44,518 nucleotides of DNA. It comes from Candidatus Poribacteria bacterium. Lineage in GTDB: Bacteria; Poribacteria; WGA-4E; UBA9662. The notes under the pieces were generated by a model that saw only the letters and a list, made by a program, of their open reading frames with translations, was not told the DNA's origin and did no database searches. A program made the translations under genes and the position numbers. Shown piece after piece: positions 26,273 through 34,529 of the stretch. Position 1 is the first letter of the stretch. Each line of letters opens with the position of its first letter. The stretch is taken from NCBI GenBank assembly GCA_002709695.1, contig PAQF01000007.1, positions 1 through 44,518 of the forward strand, written 5' to 3'.

Positions 26273-27319
26273 TTGATTAAGGTTTATAGGTTATACATAC
26301 TGCTAATTTTAGTTCTGGCTTGGTTTGGTTTTCATCAATCCGTAGTTGCGGTGAACTATTCTACTGACCCAATTATCACGGTGTTACCTTTTGATGCTAT
26401 TCTTGCTATCACCGAGCCCCGATTTGTAGAGGCTCGTAATGCTAAGTTAGGTATCAATTCTCCGGTAATTGGTGTTAGTTTAAATGGAGATAGTCGTGCC
26501 TACTCTATTCATTTGCTAAATGACCATGAGATTGTTAATGACCAAGTTGGTGGTATCCCTATAGCTACAACTTGGTGACCGCTCTGCAATACGGCTATCG
26601 TGTATAGCCGGGAGATTGAAGGACAAGTATACACTTTCGGTGTTTCAGGAAAACTCTGGCGTGATGCACTGTTAATGTATGATCATCAAACACGTAGTTT
26701 ATGGTCACACATTACTGGCCAAGCTGTGGAAGGTGAATGCCAAGGAAAACAGTTAAAAATACTGGTTAGTATGCCCAAGATCACTTGGCAATTTTGGGAA
26801 ACACATTATCCTGAAACCAAAGTACTTTCGGTTGGTGATAATATAGATCGTTTTGGGCAGCAACGGGAAGATGAGGCATGGGATGGTTATCAACGGTACC
26901 ATCAGAGTTCAAATGCTGGTATCAGTGGAACGAGATACAATGATTTTCGTTTGAAGAACAAAGAGAAAGTTGTCGGCGTGCGTATCGCAGAGAATTACCG
27001 TGCTTACCCTTTCTCTGTTTTTAAAAAGACCGCAATTGTCAATGATACCATTGCTCAAAGACCGGTCTTGGTTTTCCACCATAATAAGTCAGGGGCAACT
27101 GCGGTTTTTCTTAGGTTTGTAGGGACAAAAAGGCTTACTTTCGTTAATTCTGTTGATTATCTTGTGCAAGATGAGCAAACAGAAACGCTATGGAACTTAA
27201 TTACAGGTATCGCTGTAGAAGGAAAACTGAAAGGGAAAAGGCTGCAGAGATATCCGGCGGTGAATGTCTATTGGTTTGCCTGGGCACGTTATCACCCTGC
27301 GACAACTGTTTATCGTTAA
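26273..27319 (+). CDS. DUF3179 protein with in-frame TGA: candidate selenoprotein
   Basis: Reading through one TGA (26576-26578, codon 102) gives a 348-residue DUF3179 protein. It has a signal peptide or anchor at about 3-27 (YRLYILLILVLAWFGF), then IGVSLNGDSRAYSI, then GGIPIATTW-TGA-PLCNTAIVYSR, FGVSGKLWRDALLMYDHQT, SLWSHITGQAVEG, and a second half repeating related motifs to the end. In DUF3179 the motif is normally TYCPLCNSA, so TGA replaces the first Cys of CPLC and would create U-x-x-C. The frame is intact on both sides. A hairpin fitting a bacterial SECIS follows. The start is TTG, because a stop three codons earlier excludes others. Alternatives are a nonsense mutation or a base-call error (TGC to TGA). 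DUF3179 biochemical function is unknown. Confidence 0.8.
26592..26610 (+). promoter_or_regulatory. Putative bacterial SECIS hairpin
   Basis: CGGCTAT (26592-26598) pairs perfectly with ATAGCCG (26604-26610) around the loop CGTGT. The loop starts 20 nt after the TGA and has G at its second position. Known bacterial SECIS elements place the apical loop about 16-37 nt after UGA with a G in the first two loop positions. CTC 26582-26584 may also pair with GAG 26612-26614. Confidence 0.65.
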
Positions 27320-27346
27320 TCAAAGTGCTTCGGCCACCTGAAAAAC

Positions 27347-27363
27347 ATCAACATTGTGTTGAT
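27347..27363 (+). terminator. Weak hairpin after the DUF3179 gene
   Basis: ATCAACA and TGTTGAT form a 7-bp stem with loop TTG, followed by only a short T run. It starts 27 bp after the stop codon and may end transcription, but it is A/T-rich and weak. Confidence 0.3.
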
Positions 27364-27873
27364 TTGGTGCGTTAGAAGTCCATCCGTTGTTTTGTTGTAG
27401 CTGAGTTTTTTCGCCAACTTGGAATTTTAGGATTTCTGAGTTGACAAATGGAGTGGGATATATCATGATGTGCTTGGAATCAATTTCAACAAACATATTA
27501 GTAATGGTAGTAAATCCTGCTATAGCAGAGCCTTTGTATCAAGTATTTAGGGCGTAAAGTTCTGGGAGATGTTGAGTTAACGAAAGATTTCAATGGTTTT
27601 TTCCTAACTATTTTGTGTGATCTATAGAAGTTAAGGAAGTTAGCAATAGTAAATTAGAATCAGAAAACTCTCAGATTTATGAAGAAGATTCAGCTCACAA
27701 TTAGGATCGGACTGCTCTGATAACTGATGGTGGTGTTCCCATTATTTCCTGTTAGCTTTGGAGCCTAAATATTGATTCCTTTTTGCGAAATGTTGTGGTT
27801 GCCAGATGGAATTGTTTATTCCAGAACTACGTGATCTCATACCCATTTTATGCCTATATATCAGGAGGTAAGT
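27364..27873 (+). other. Long intergenic region with one possible promoter
   Basis: 510 bp with no supported gene. TTGACA at 27441-27446, then 17 bp, then CATGAT at 27464-27469 could be a weak promoter for the RraA-PhyH genes, with a leader of nearly 400 nt. No riboswitch or tRNA is recognised in that leader. Confidence 0.35.
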
Positions 27874-28710
27874 ATGGCTTTCGAGCTTAATGCTAAAGGT
27901 AAGCACAGAGAACTAACACCCTTGTATCAGGGGGGCCGATATCGGGATGGCCGTCCAAAGGTGAAAGCAGGTCTCCTTGAGCGAATGAAACAAGTTACGA
28001 TCGAGGAAGCTTGGGGAGTATTAGGTGGTAAGGGACATCATTTCCAGTTTGACGGAGACTGGTTGAATTTGCATCCGGACCGGGTCATTGTTGGACGTGC
28101 TGTTACTTGTCGTTATGTTCCTCATCGACCGGATCTTAACGAAATTGTCGAGGAGGATGGTGAGCGTAACAAGCGCGTCGGGGGGCAAAATTCTTGGGTT
28201 ATCGATATGTTAGTTAAGGACGATGTGTTAGTGGTTGAGCTATTCGGTAAGATTGTGAATGGCACCTTCATCGGTGATAATCTGGGTACAGCTATCAACG
28301 TTAATACCGGTGGTACTGGTGTGGTAATCGACGGTAGTATACGAGATGATGAGCGTGTGCGCCAACTACCTTTCAACGTACTCTGCCGAGGCACCCATCC
28401 GACGGCCATTGGTGAAGTTACTATGGCTGAAATAAACGGTCCAGTGCGTATTGGCAACGCTACCTGCATGCCTGGGGATGTAGTGTTAGCCAAAGAGTCG
28501 GGCGTAGTTTTTATCCCACCACAGTATGCCAATGAGGTAGTCGAACGTTCGGAGGATGTACGTCTGCGAGACTATTGGGGGAAAAAGAGCATCGCTGATG
28601 GACGCTACACGCCAGGTGAGGTCGATCGTAAGTGGTCGGAAAAGATGGAAAACGAGTTCGAACGCTGGAAAGAAGAGATTGATATGCAAAAAATCTTTGA
28701 CCAACTCTAA
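27874..28710 (+). CDS. RraA family protein (aldolase/decarboxylase-like)
   Basis: A 278-residue protein of the RraA / HMG-aldolase fold. The core shows FGKIVNGTFIGDNLGTAI, then GVVIDGSIRDDERVR, whose G-x-x-R-D motif provides the pyruvate and metal site in HMG/CHA aldolases. GTHPTAIGEVTMAEINGPV and ESGVVFIPPQYANEVVE follow. It is longer than E. coli RraA (about 160), with an added N-terminal 75 residues and a charged helical tail, as in oxaloacetate-decarboxylase or aldolase-like members. AGGAGG at 27863-27868 fixes the ATG at 27874; an in-frame ATG at 27850 is less likely. A PhyH gene follows after 89 bp. Confidence 0.88.
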   Translation: MAFELNAKGKHRELTPLYQGGRYRDGRPKVKAGLLERMKQVTIEEAWGVLGGKGHHFQFDGDWLNLHPDRVIVGRAVTCRYVPHRPDLNEIVEEDGERNKRVGGQNSWVIDMLVKDDVLVVELFGKIVNGTFIGDNLGTAINVNTGGTGVVIDGSIRDDERVRQLPFNVLCRGTHPTAIGEVTMAEINGPVRIGNATCMPGDVVLAKESGVVFIPPQYANEVVERSEDVRLRDYWGKKSIADGRYTPGEVDRKWSEKMENEFERWKEEIDMQKIFDQL

Positions 28711-28799
28711 ATATGGTTGATATTACTGAGGATTATAATTTAAGTCAGTGATAATATTGTCTCTGTCTTTTTGCAGTTTTAGCATGGAGTGAACTGTAT

Positions 28800-29630
28800 A
28801 TGAGAATCAAAGTTAGTTCTGAGGAATTGGCCAAGCAGGAATTGTCTGCACCCCATCTCAAACAAGCAATTGATGCCATTCGTGAAGAGGGGTACATTAT
28901 TCTGGAAAACATCGTCCCACACGAATATTTGGATTGTTTGAATGAGAGGATGACGCAGGATTCGTACAAAATAATCGATTCCAATTCTGAGAGATGGGAA
29001 GGCCGACGCACTATTGGTCATCTGCAGCAGGGGGCACCACCCTTTGTTCCCTACATCTTTCCCGATGTTGTCGCAAATCCGATTGTTGAACATGTATCGA
29101 TTACTCTGCTTGGAGAAGGTGCTTTCAATGGTTTCTACAATGGAAATACGAATACGCCTGGAAGCACTCAACAGAGTTTACACATGGATACTGGTCACCT
29201 CTGGCCAAACCTCAATCCTTCTCATCCAGCAGCATCAGTTGTTGTCAACATTCCCATGATAGATGTAACTGAAGAGCGTGGGGCAATTGAGCTTTGGCCG
29301 GGAACTCACCTTGTAGGTGATGTTGCTCTTGATGAAGTAGCGGAGGAAGTTCGACGCAAAGTCAGACCTCCAGTGCGTGGAATTACGGAAAAGGGAGATA
29401 TTCTCATGCGGGACATGCGGCTTTGGCACCGTGGCACTCCGAATCTCTCTTGCAAGCATCGTCATATGATTGCCTTAGTACACTACGCAGGCTGGCTTCA
29501 CCGCGGACAGCCAATTCGGTATGTCAAAGGGTGTGAGGAGGAGTTTCAGAATAGTCGAGTTGATCCTCATGCAGTTTTTCTGGATGAACCGCACGACTAC
29601 CTTTTTGACTACCGAAGCCCAAATTCATAG
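28800..29630 (+). CDS. Phytanoyl-CoA dioxygenase (PhyH) family oxygenase
   Basis: A 276-residue Fe(II)/2-oxoglutarate oxygenase. H128-x-D130 (SLHMDTGHLWPN) and H210 (RDMRLWHRGTPN) bind iron; R221 (KHRHMIALVH) fits the 2-oxoglutarate site. EEGYIILENIVPHEYLD is the family N-terminus, and GAIELWPGTHLVGD is typical. It is a paralogue of the protein at 3977-4771, with the same HxDTGHL and RDMRxWHRGxPN motifs. It follows an RraA-like gene, so the two might act on one substrate, with hydroxylation then C-C cleavage (inference). Substrate unknown. Confidence 0.92.
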   Translation: MRIKVSSEELAKQELSAPHLKQAIDAIREEGYIILENIVPHEYLDCLNERMTQDSYKIIDSNSERWEGRRTIGHLQQGAPPFVPYIFPDVVANPIVEHVSITLLGEGAFNGFYNGNTNTPGSTQQSLHMDTGHLWPNLNPSHPAASVVVNIPMIDVTEERGAIELWPGTHLVGDVALDEVAEEVRRKVRPPVRGITEKGDILMRDMRLWHRGTPNLSCKHRHMIALVHYAGWLHRGQPIRYVKGCEEEFQNSRVDPHAVFLDEPHDYLFDYRSPNS

Positions 29631-29888
29631 AAGATCATCTTTGTCCTATACAGTCGATTGTTTCAGTGCATAGAATTAGCCTGCAGTAAGAACGTGAATT
29701 TGGTGTGAACTGGATACCTCAGTATTAACCATTTCCTAATGTATGTTGCAATAGAGTGGGTTCTTAACACCAGTCACGACTAATAACTTCAAAAAGCTTA
29801 TTATTGATTTTGTTATCTTCTTAATGTGGCTTGAGAGGAATATACAGGAATGTTCAAGCAAATAGTGAAAGGCTGTTAAAGATCGACA

Positions 29889-31046
29889 ATGTCAGACCTC
29901 CAGCACAATGTAGATTTTTTCAAGCAGATAATAGATACTAACCCAACTCAGCCCAAATATTATTATTATCTGGGAATAGCTTTAACTGGTTCTAATCAGT
30001 TGAATCAAGCAATTGAAGCATACCGCAAGGCTATTATATTGGAGCCAAATTATGCTGAAGCCTATTATAATCTGGGTATAATTTTGCATAAGCAGGGACA
30101 ATTGGATGACGCAGCCCAAGCTTATCAGCAGACACTTAAGGTTAATCCCAAATATGCCGATGCTTACCACAACTTGGGAGCTTTAAGGTATCAACAGAAC
30201 CGTTTGGAAGAAGCTGTTCAAGCTTATCAGGAACTCATCCTTATAGATTCAAATAATCTTGATGCCTATTACGATTTAGCCACTATTTTTCGTCAACAAG
30301 GTAAAGTAGAAGATCTAATTGATTGTTATGAAAGTATTCTTCGGATTAAACCGGAGCATACTTCGATATCTTATATGGTGTCAGTGTTAAAAGGCGAAGT
30401 GGAAGATGAAGTGCCGTTGGTTTATATTGAGAAACTGTTTGATGGATATGCGGAATCCTATGACCAGCATATGCTTGGATCTCTGGAGTGCCAGATCCCT
30501 TTACTTTTGCGCCGAGAACTGGATGAAATTATTGACCGAGTTCCATTTGATAACGTGATTGATTTAGGGTGTGGCACAGGATTGTCTGGTCAGGCATTTA
30601 GAGATGTATCAATTCGGCTAATTGGTGTTGATATTTCATCTCAAATGATAGAGGTTGCCAAAAGGAAAAATATCTACGATTATTTGGAAAATATTGATTT
30701 GATTACGTTTCTTAGTAACAGCAGGGACAAGTTTGATTTGTTCATTTCGGCCGATGTTTTTGGGTATATTGGTGACTTGGATTTGATTTTTAAAAGTGTG
30801 TCCGCGACTGCTAATGAGCATGCGCTCTTTCTCTTTTCGGTTGAGAAATATGGTCAAGAGGAAGCATCTTCTTCCAAGCTTCCCTATGTTGTTCGTTCAA
30901 GTGGTCGAGTTGCACATTCAAGGTGCTATATCACGGATTTAATAGATCAATACCAGTTTTCATTGGAACATTGTGAAGAAGCAATCATTCGTAATGATTA
31001 TGATCAGCCGATAATTGGTGACTTTTACAGACTAAGGAAATTATAA
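29889..31046 (+). CDS. TPR-repeat / class I SAM methyltransferase fusion
   Basis: A 385-residue protein. Four tetratricopeptide repeats span about 21-54, 55-88, 89-122 and 123-156, with clear W/Y-G-Y patterns (AEAYYNLGIILHKQGQLDDA). A methyltransferase domain starts near 178: FDGYAESYDQHML, then VIDLGCGTGLSG (DLGCGTG at 225-231 binds SAM), VDISSQMIEVAKR, and DLFISADVFGYIGDL. TPR-methyltransferases of this layout are common in marine and cyanobacterial genomes; the TPR part probably selects a protein or peptide target. The next gene starts 10 bp later, so they are co-transcribed. Substrate unknown. Confidence 0.9.
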   Translation: MSDLQHNVDFFKQIIDTNPTQPKYYYYLGIALTGSNQLNQAIEAYRKAIILEPNYAEAYYNLGIILHKQGQLDDAAQAYQQTLKVNPKYADAYHNLGALRYQQNRLEEAVQAYQELILIDSNNLDAYYDLATIFRQQGKVEDLIDCYESILRIKPEHTSISYMVSVLKGEVEDEVPLVYIEKLFDGYAESYDQHMLGSLECQIPLLLRRELDEIIDRVPFDNVIDLGCGTGLSGQAFRDVSIRLIGVDISSQMIEVAKRKNIYDYLENIDLITFLSNSRDKFDLFISADVFGYIGDLDLIFKSVSATANEHALFLFSVEKYGQEEASSSKLPYVVRSSGRVAHSRCYITDLIDQYQFSLEHCEEAIIRNDYDQPIIGDFYRLRKL

Positions 31047-31056
31047 TTCGTTAAAT

Positions 31057-31536
31057 ATGGCAACTATTCATCCGCAAGCGCAAATTGGACATATCCATCT
31101 CACTGTTGCCGATTTGGATCGAGCGGAGACATTCTACACTCAGGTATTAGGATTTGAAGTAACTTCCCGTTTAGGCCTGAACGCAGTTTTTCTCTCTGCT
31201 GGTGGATATCATCATCACATTGCTTTGAATACATGGGCTGGTCCAAATGCGAAACCTTCTCCCTCAGGGGCTACCGGTCTTTACCATTTTGCTATTTTAC
31301 TACCCAATCGTTTGGAATTAGCTAAGGTGGTCAAGCGCGTCATTGATTGTCAGGTTCAAATTGATGGTGCTTCCGATCACTCCGTCAGTCAAGCTGTGTA
31401 TCTGCGGGATCCGGATGGTAATGGAATAGAACTCTATATTGATCGGGACCGAAGCGAATGGGTGTATCAAGATGGCGAGTTAGTAATGACCGTCGATCCG
31501 CTCGATTTGAGCGAACTGTTAGCAGAACTGCCTTGA
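31057..31536 (+). CDS. VOC family protein (glyoxalase / extradiol dioxygenase fold)
   Basis: A 159-residue single-unit vicinal-oxygen-chelate protein. GHIHLTVADLDRAETFYTQVLGFEV is the first beta-alpha-beta-beta-beta module. GLYHFAILLP begins the second with a metal-binding His, and VYLRDPDGNGIELYIDR ends it with the usual Glu. This resembles the CatE N-terminal type, but the fold also serves glyoxalases and resistance proteins, so activity cannot be chosen. It sits 10 bp after the TPR-methyltransferase and 48 bp before the hydroxyacid dehydrogenase-like gene. Confidence 0.9.
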   Translation: MATIHPQAQIGHIHLTVADLDRAETFYTQVLGFEVTSRLGLNAVFLSAGGYHHHIALNTWAGPNAKPSPSGATGLYHFAILLPNRLELAKVVKRVIDCQVQIDGASDHSVSQAVYLRDPDGNGIELYIDRDRSEWVYQDGELVMTVDPLDLSELLAELP

Positions 31537-31584
31537 TCTGTTTTTATTGTAAACTTTATCATTAGACATTATACGAGGAACTCG

Positions 31585-32577
31585 ATGTCAAACAAAATTC
31601 TATTAGCACCGATTTTTCAGAATGCAAGATTTGATACTGAACAACGTCGTAGTGGTTTGAAAGAACTTGCTGAATTGGCGAATCTAGAAATGGAACCAAC
31701 TGAGCTGACAGAGAATGATGCCGATGGTGTAGTTGGTGTTATTGCTAGCTCTGCTTTGGTTCATCCAAGTTTCTATCAAGCTGCTGACAAGCTAAGAGTT
31801 ATCTCCAGATGGGGCGTAGGTTATGAAAACACGAATTATGAAATCGCTACCCAACATGGAGTATTCGTTACTATCGCCCCTGAGCACATGGTAACTGTCG
31901 CGGAATATACTATTGCTCAATGGATGGCAACTCTCAAACGTGTATATACCTTGAATCGCCTTTCACATGGAGGTGATTTTGCTATTATCCGAACTTATGA
32001 GGCTGGTGGGTCCACACTGGGGCTTTATGGTTTTGGTAGGATTGGTCAAGCTGTTGCAAGACGTGCAAAACCGCTTCTTGGTAACGAAGGAAGATTACTT
32101 GTGTATGACGTCCGTAGCGATATTCAAGAACTAGCAACAGAATATGGAGCTATTGTGGTAGACGATCCCATGATTTTATTCCGTGAAAGTGATACTGTTT
32201 CTCTTCACGTTGCTGGTGATGATACCATCGTTGACTACGATTGCCTCTGTGCTATGAAACCTCACAGTTCACTAATTAACCCTTCACGAGGAAACTTGGT
32301 TGATGATCAAGCTGTCAACCGCGCTATTTGCGAAGACCGTCTCTATTACTATGTGGTAGACGATCCCGTCAATGGTCCCAGAAAAATCCACAAAGATAAT
32401 CCTCGCATCATATGTACTAATCACAATGCTGGGATTACCCTTGAGTCAGCTATTCGTCTCGATTTACGGACCTTTGGACAAGTTACGGATGCTCTTCAAG
32501 GTAGAAAACCCGCTCACATTCTAAATCCTGATGTGTTGGATCACCCTCGGGTAACGGCCTGGTTGAACACAGAATAG
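31585..32577 (+). CDS. D-2-hydroxyacid dehydrogenase-like (phosphoglycerate dehydrogenase family)
   Basis: A 330-residue NAD-dependent family member. The substrate domain holds SRWGVGYENTNYEIA (73-89), the nucleotide domain LGLYGFGRIGQAVARRA with G149-x-G151-x2-G154. The catalytic Arg is R235 in NPSRGNLVDD, and the His is H280 in TNHNAGIT. The Glu that normally pairs with that His lies where this protein has VVDDP (D259/D260), so Asp may replace it. Cofactor and substrate cannot be fixed; the family reduces 2-keto acids or oxidises 2-hydroxyacids. CGAGGAA lies just before the ATG. Confidence 0.88.
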   Translation: MSNKILLAPIFQNARFDTEQRRSGLKELAELANLEMEPTELTENDADGVVGVIASSALVHPSFYQAADKLRVISRWGVGYENTNYEIATQHGVFVTIAPEHMVTVAEYTIAQWMATLKRVYTLNRLSHGGDFAIIRTYEAGGSTLGLYGFGRIGQAVARRAKPLLGNEGRLLVYDVRSDIQELATEYGAIVVDDPMILFRESDTVSLHVAGDDTIVDYDCLCAMKPHSSLINPSRGNLVDDQAVNRAICEDRLYYYVVDDPVNGPRKIHKDNPRIICTNHNAGITLESAIRLDLRTFGQVTDALQGRKPAHILNPDVLDHPRVTAWLNTE

Positions 32578-32608
32578 ATTTTTCCTGATTGCTCCCCGAA
32601 AATATGTG

Positions 32609-32651
32609 AAAATGATCCTATCTTACGAGTTAGAAAGTGAAAGATCATTTT
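32609..32651. repeat. 9-bp inverted repeat overlapping the corrinoid-cluster promoter
   Basis: AAAATGATC (32609-32617) and GATCATTTT (32643-32651) are perfect inverted copies 25 bp apart. The right arm covers the first bases of the -35 box. It could be an operator or the terminator of the previous gene. Confidence 0.45.
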
Positions 32652-32678
32652 GACAATTATATCTTTTTTGGTTAGACT
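32650..32678 (+). promoter_or_regulatory. Sigma70-like promoter before the corrinoid cluster
   Basis: TTGACA (32650-32655), a 17-bp spacer, then TAGACT (32673-32678): a full -35 match and four of six at -10. It lies 55 bp before the ATG at 32734. Confidence 0.55.
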
Positions 32679-32733
32679 TGTTTCCTGAAATGACTTGAGT
32701 AATTCAAACCAAATAGGGACGAAAATCTATAAT

Positions 32734-33369
32734 ATGGGTCAAATAGTTGATATTGGTAGAAGGATCGAATTGATTCCGATGGATTCTTATTTTCATGATA
32801 TTGCTATTGCGTTGTATCAACAGCAGCAAGATGGGCCTTCATTTTTAGTACATACCTATAGCCGGATTGAGGGAGCATCACAGCGTATTCAGTTTGTGAT
32901 TGAGACCATGCAGACATTGGGTGGGATGACGGCAACCGAATCGGGGTTGCTGCAATTTCCTTGTGGGTTGGACCATCAACTGGCTTGTAAACGTGTTTTT
33001 CTGGAAGCGTGTAAATTTGACTCAACGCATTTAGTTGAATCACGCCCTGATACCATTTTTGACAAAAAGTCAAGTTGCAACGTAACGGTGCTAAGTCATG
33101 GAAATGGGCGTTATCAAGTTACAGCTGACGGTGACGGCACAGGGAAGGAAAGGCGTGTCTCCGCTATTGCTGGTGGGTTAAGCAAACTGGGTGATATGAT
33201 GGCTTTTGATGAGGAAAATCCAGATCAGATTGCATTTCCTTGTGGTTGTTCCCATGATGCTTTAGTGGGGTTGCTGTTAGTTCGTGCTCCTAACGTGCGA
33301 GCTGTGGTACGAGAACAACAGATGACAGCGTCGCGTGGGGTACTTTCTTCTCCCAGTCAGCAAAAATAG
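32734..33369 (+). CDS. Protein of unknown family, first gene of the corrinoid cluster
   Basis: A 211-residue soluble protein from ATG; a TTG 13 codons earlier (32695) is possible, and neither start has a strong ribosome site. I do not recognise the family. It appears to contain two related halves, each with an F-P-C-G-x-x-H motif: FPCGLDH at 75-81 and FPCGCSHD at 168-175, both followed by a hydrophobic helix. Between them are SSCNVTVLSHGNGRYQVTAD, a beta-rich stretch, and RRVSAIAGGLSKLG. The paired Cys/His could bind metal or act in thiol chemistry. It is 37 bp upstream of the methyltransferase gene and is therefore likely part of the same pathway. Confidence 0.75.
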   Translation: MGQIVDIGRRIELIPMDSYFHDIAIALYQQQQDGPSFLVHTYSRIEGASQRIQFVIETMQTLGGMTATESGLLQFPCGLDHQLACKRVFLEACKFDSTHLVESRPDTIFDKKSSCNVTVLSHGNGRYQVTADGDGTGKERRVSAIAGGLSKLGDMMAFDEENPDQIAFPCGCSHDALVGLLLVRAPNVRAVVREQQMTASRGVLSSPSQQK

Positions 33370-33406
33370 ATAGGATAAAAATCTGGAAACATTAGGAGAT
33401 ATATGA

Positions 33407-34453
33407 GTGGAAACCGAAATTAATTCAATGACCAGTCGTCAGCGTGTCTTGGCAGCGTTGAGCAGGGAGCCTGTCGATCGCACCCCAGTTTGTAACCCAA
33501 CGTCAGTAGCTACTGTAGAGCTGATGGATTTGGTTGATGCTCCTTTCCCAGCTGCCAACAGGGAACCGGAGTTAATGGCTAGGTTAGCTGCTACTGGATA
33601 TACTGAATTAGGATTTGATACTATAATGCCGGTTTTCAGTATTATTCAAGAATCGTCCGCTTTGGGCTGTAAGATCCAGTGGGAGCAAAAAGATAATTGG
33701 CCAACGGTGAAAATGATGGAACCAATTTATGAAGATGTAGATGATATTAACATTCCCTCTGATCTGCTGACTCATCAGGATACAAAATGTGTACTGGATG
33801 CCATAAAAATTCTGAAGAAAGAATATGGCGATGAGGTGGCCGTTATTGGTAAAACAATGGGGCCTTGGTCACTTGGATACCATTGCTTTGGAGTTGAACC
33901 TTTTTTGCTGATGTCTCTGGATGATCCAGATAAAACCCTGCATTGTCTGGACAAATTGAAAAAAGTGACCATAGACTTTGGCGTAGCGCAAATTGATGCT
34001 GGTGCAGACGCGTTAACGTTGCCCGATCACGCCACTGGAGATCTGGTTAGTGGTGATTATTATCGTCGATATCTTCGTGATTTGCATATTGAATTTGTTG
34101 ATAGTATCCCGATTCCCTTGATTTTGCATATCTGTGGCCGAACGGTCGATCGGATGGACTATATTGCCCAAACCGGTATGTCTGCCTTCCATTATGATTC
34201 TAAAAATAAGCCTCAGGAATCAATAGAGATAACGCAAGAACGGATTTCCTTAGTTGGGAATATCAATAACCCTGAAACGCTTTTTGCCAGAGGCCCAGAA
34301 GAAGTTCGACAAGAAGTCTATAGTAATTTGGATGCAGGAATTCAACTTGTTGGACCAGAGTGTGCTATCCCTCTACAAACTGCCATCGAAAATTTGGTGG
34401 AAATCCCCAAAGCCGTCCAAGACTGGCATAGCGAACGTGCTGCACAAAATTAG
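33407..34453 (+). CDS. UroD-family corrinoid methyltransferase (MtbA/MtaA/CmuA-like)
   Basis: A 348-residue TIM barrel of the uroporphyrinogen decarboxylase superfamily that moves methyl groups to or from a corrinoid protein. SRQRVLAALSREPVDRTPV is the family start. The zinc ligands of MtaA/MtbA are present: H241-x-C243 in LILHICGRTVDR and C319 in GPECAIPLQTAIENL, so it is a methyltransferase rather than a decarboxylase. CmuA of chloromethane degraders fuses this domain to a corrinoid domain; here the corrinoid domain is the next gene. TAGGAG 8 bp before a GTG supports the start at 33407; the ATG at 33428 is the alternative. Methyl donor unknown. Confidence 0.9.
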   Translation: METEINSMTSRQRVLAALSREPVDRTPVCNPTSVATVELMDLVDAPFPAANREPELMARLAATGYTELGFDTIMPVFSIIQESSALGCKIQWEQKDNWPTVKMMEPIYEDVDDINIPSDLLTHQDTKCVLDAIKILKKEYGDEVAVIGKTMGPWSLGYHCFGVEPFLLMSLDDPDKTLHCLDKLKKVTIDFGVAQIDAGADALTLPDHATGDLVSGDYYRRYLRDLHIEFVDSIPIPLILHICGRTVDRMDYIAQTGMSAFHYDSKNKPQESIEITQERISLVGNINNPETLFARGPEEVRQEVYSNLDAGIQLVGPECAIPLQTAIENLVEIPKAVQDWHSERAAQN

Positions 34454-34529
34454 CCTTGTAAACCGGCAATCAACTTCTGTTGAGGTCTATTTATGCTGGT
34501 GTGGTTTGAGTTAACAGAAAGGAAAAATT

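Noticed and set aside
28122-28532. 136-codon minus-strand frame inside the RraA gene
   Set aside because: It mirrors the coding strand of a well-supported gene with a strong ribosome site.
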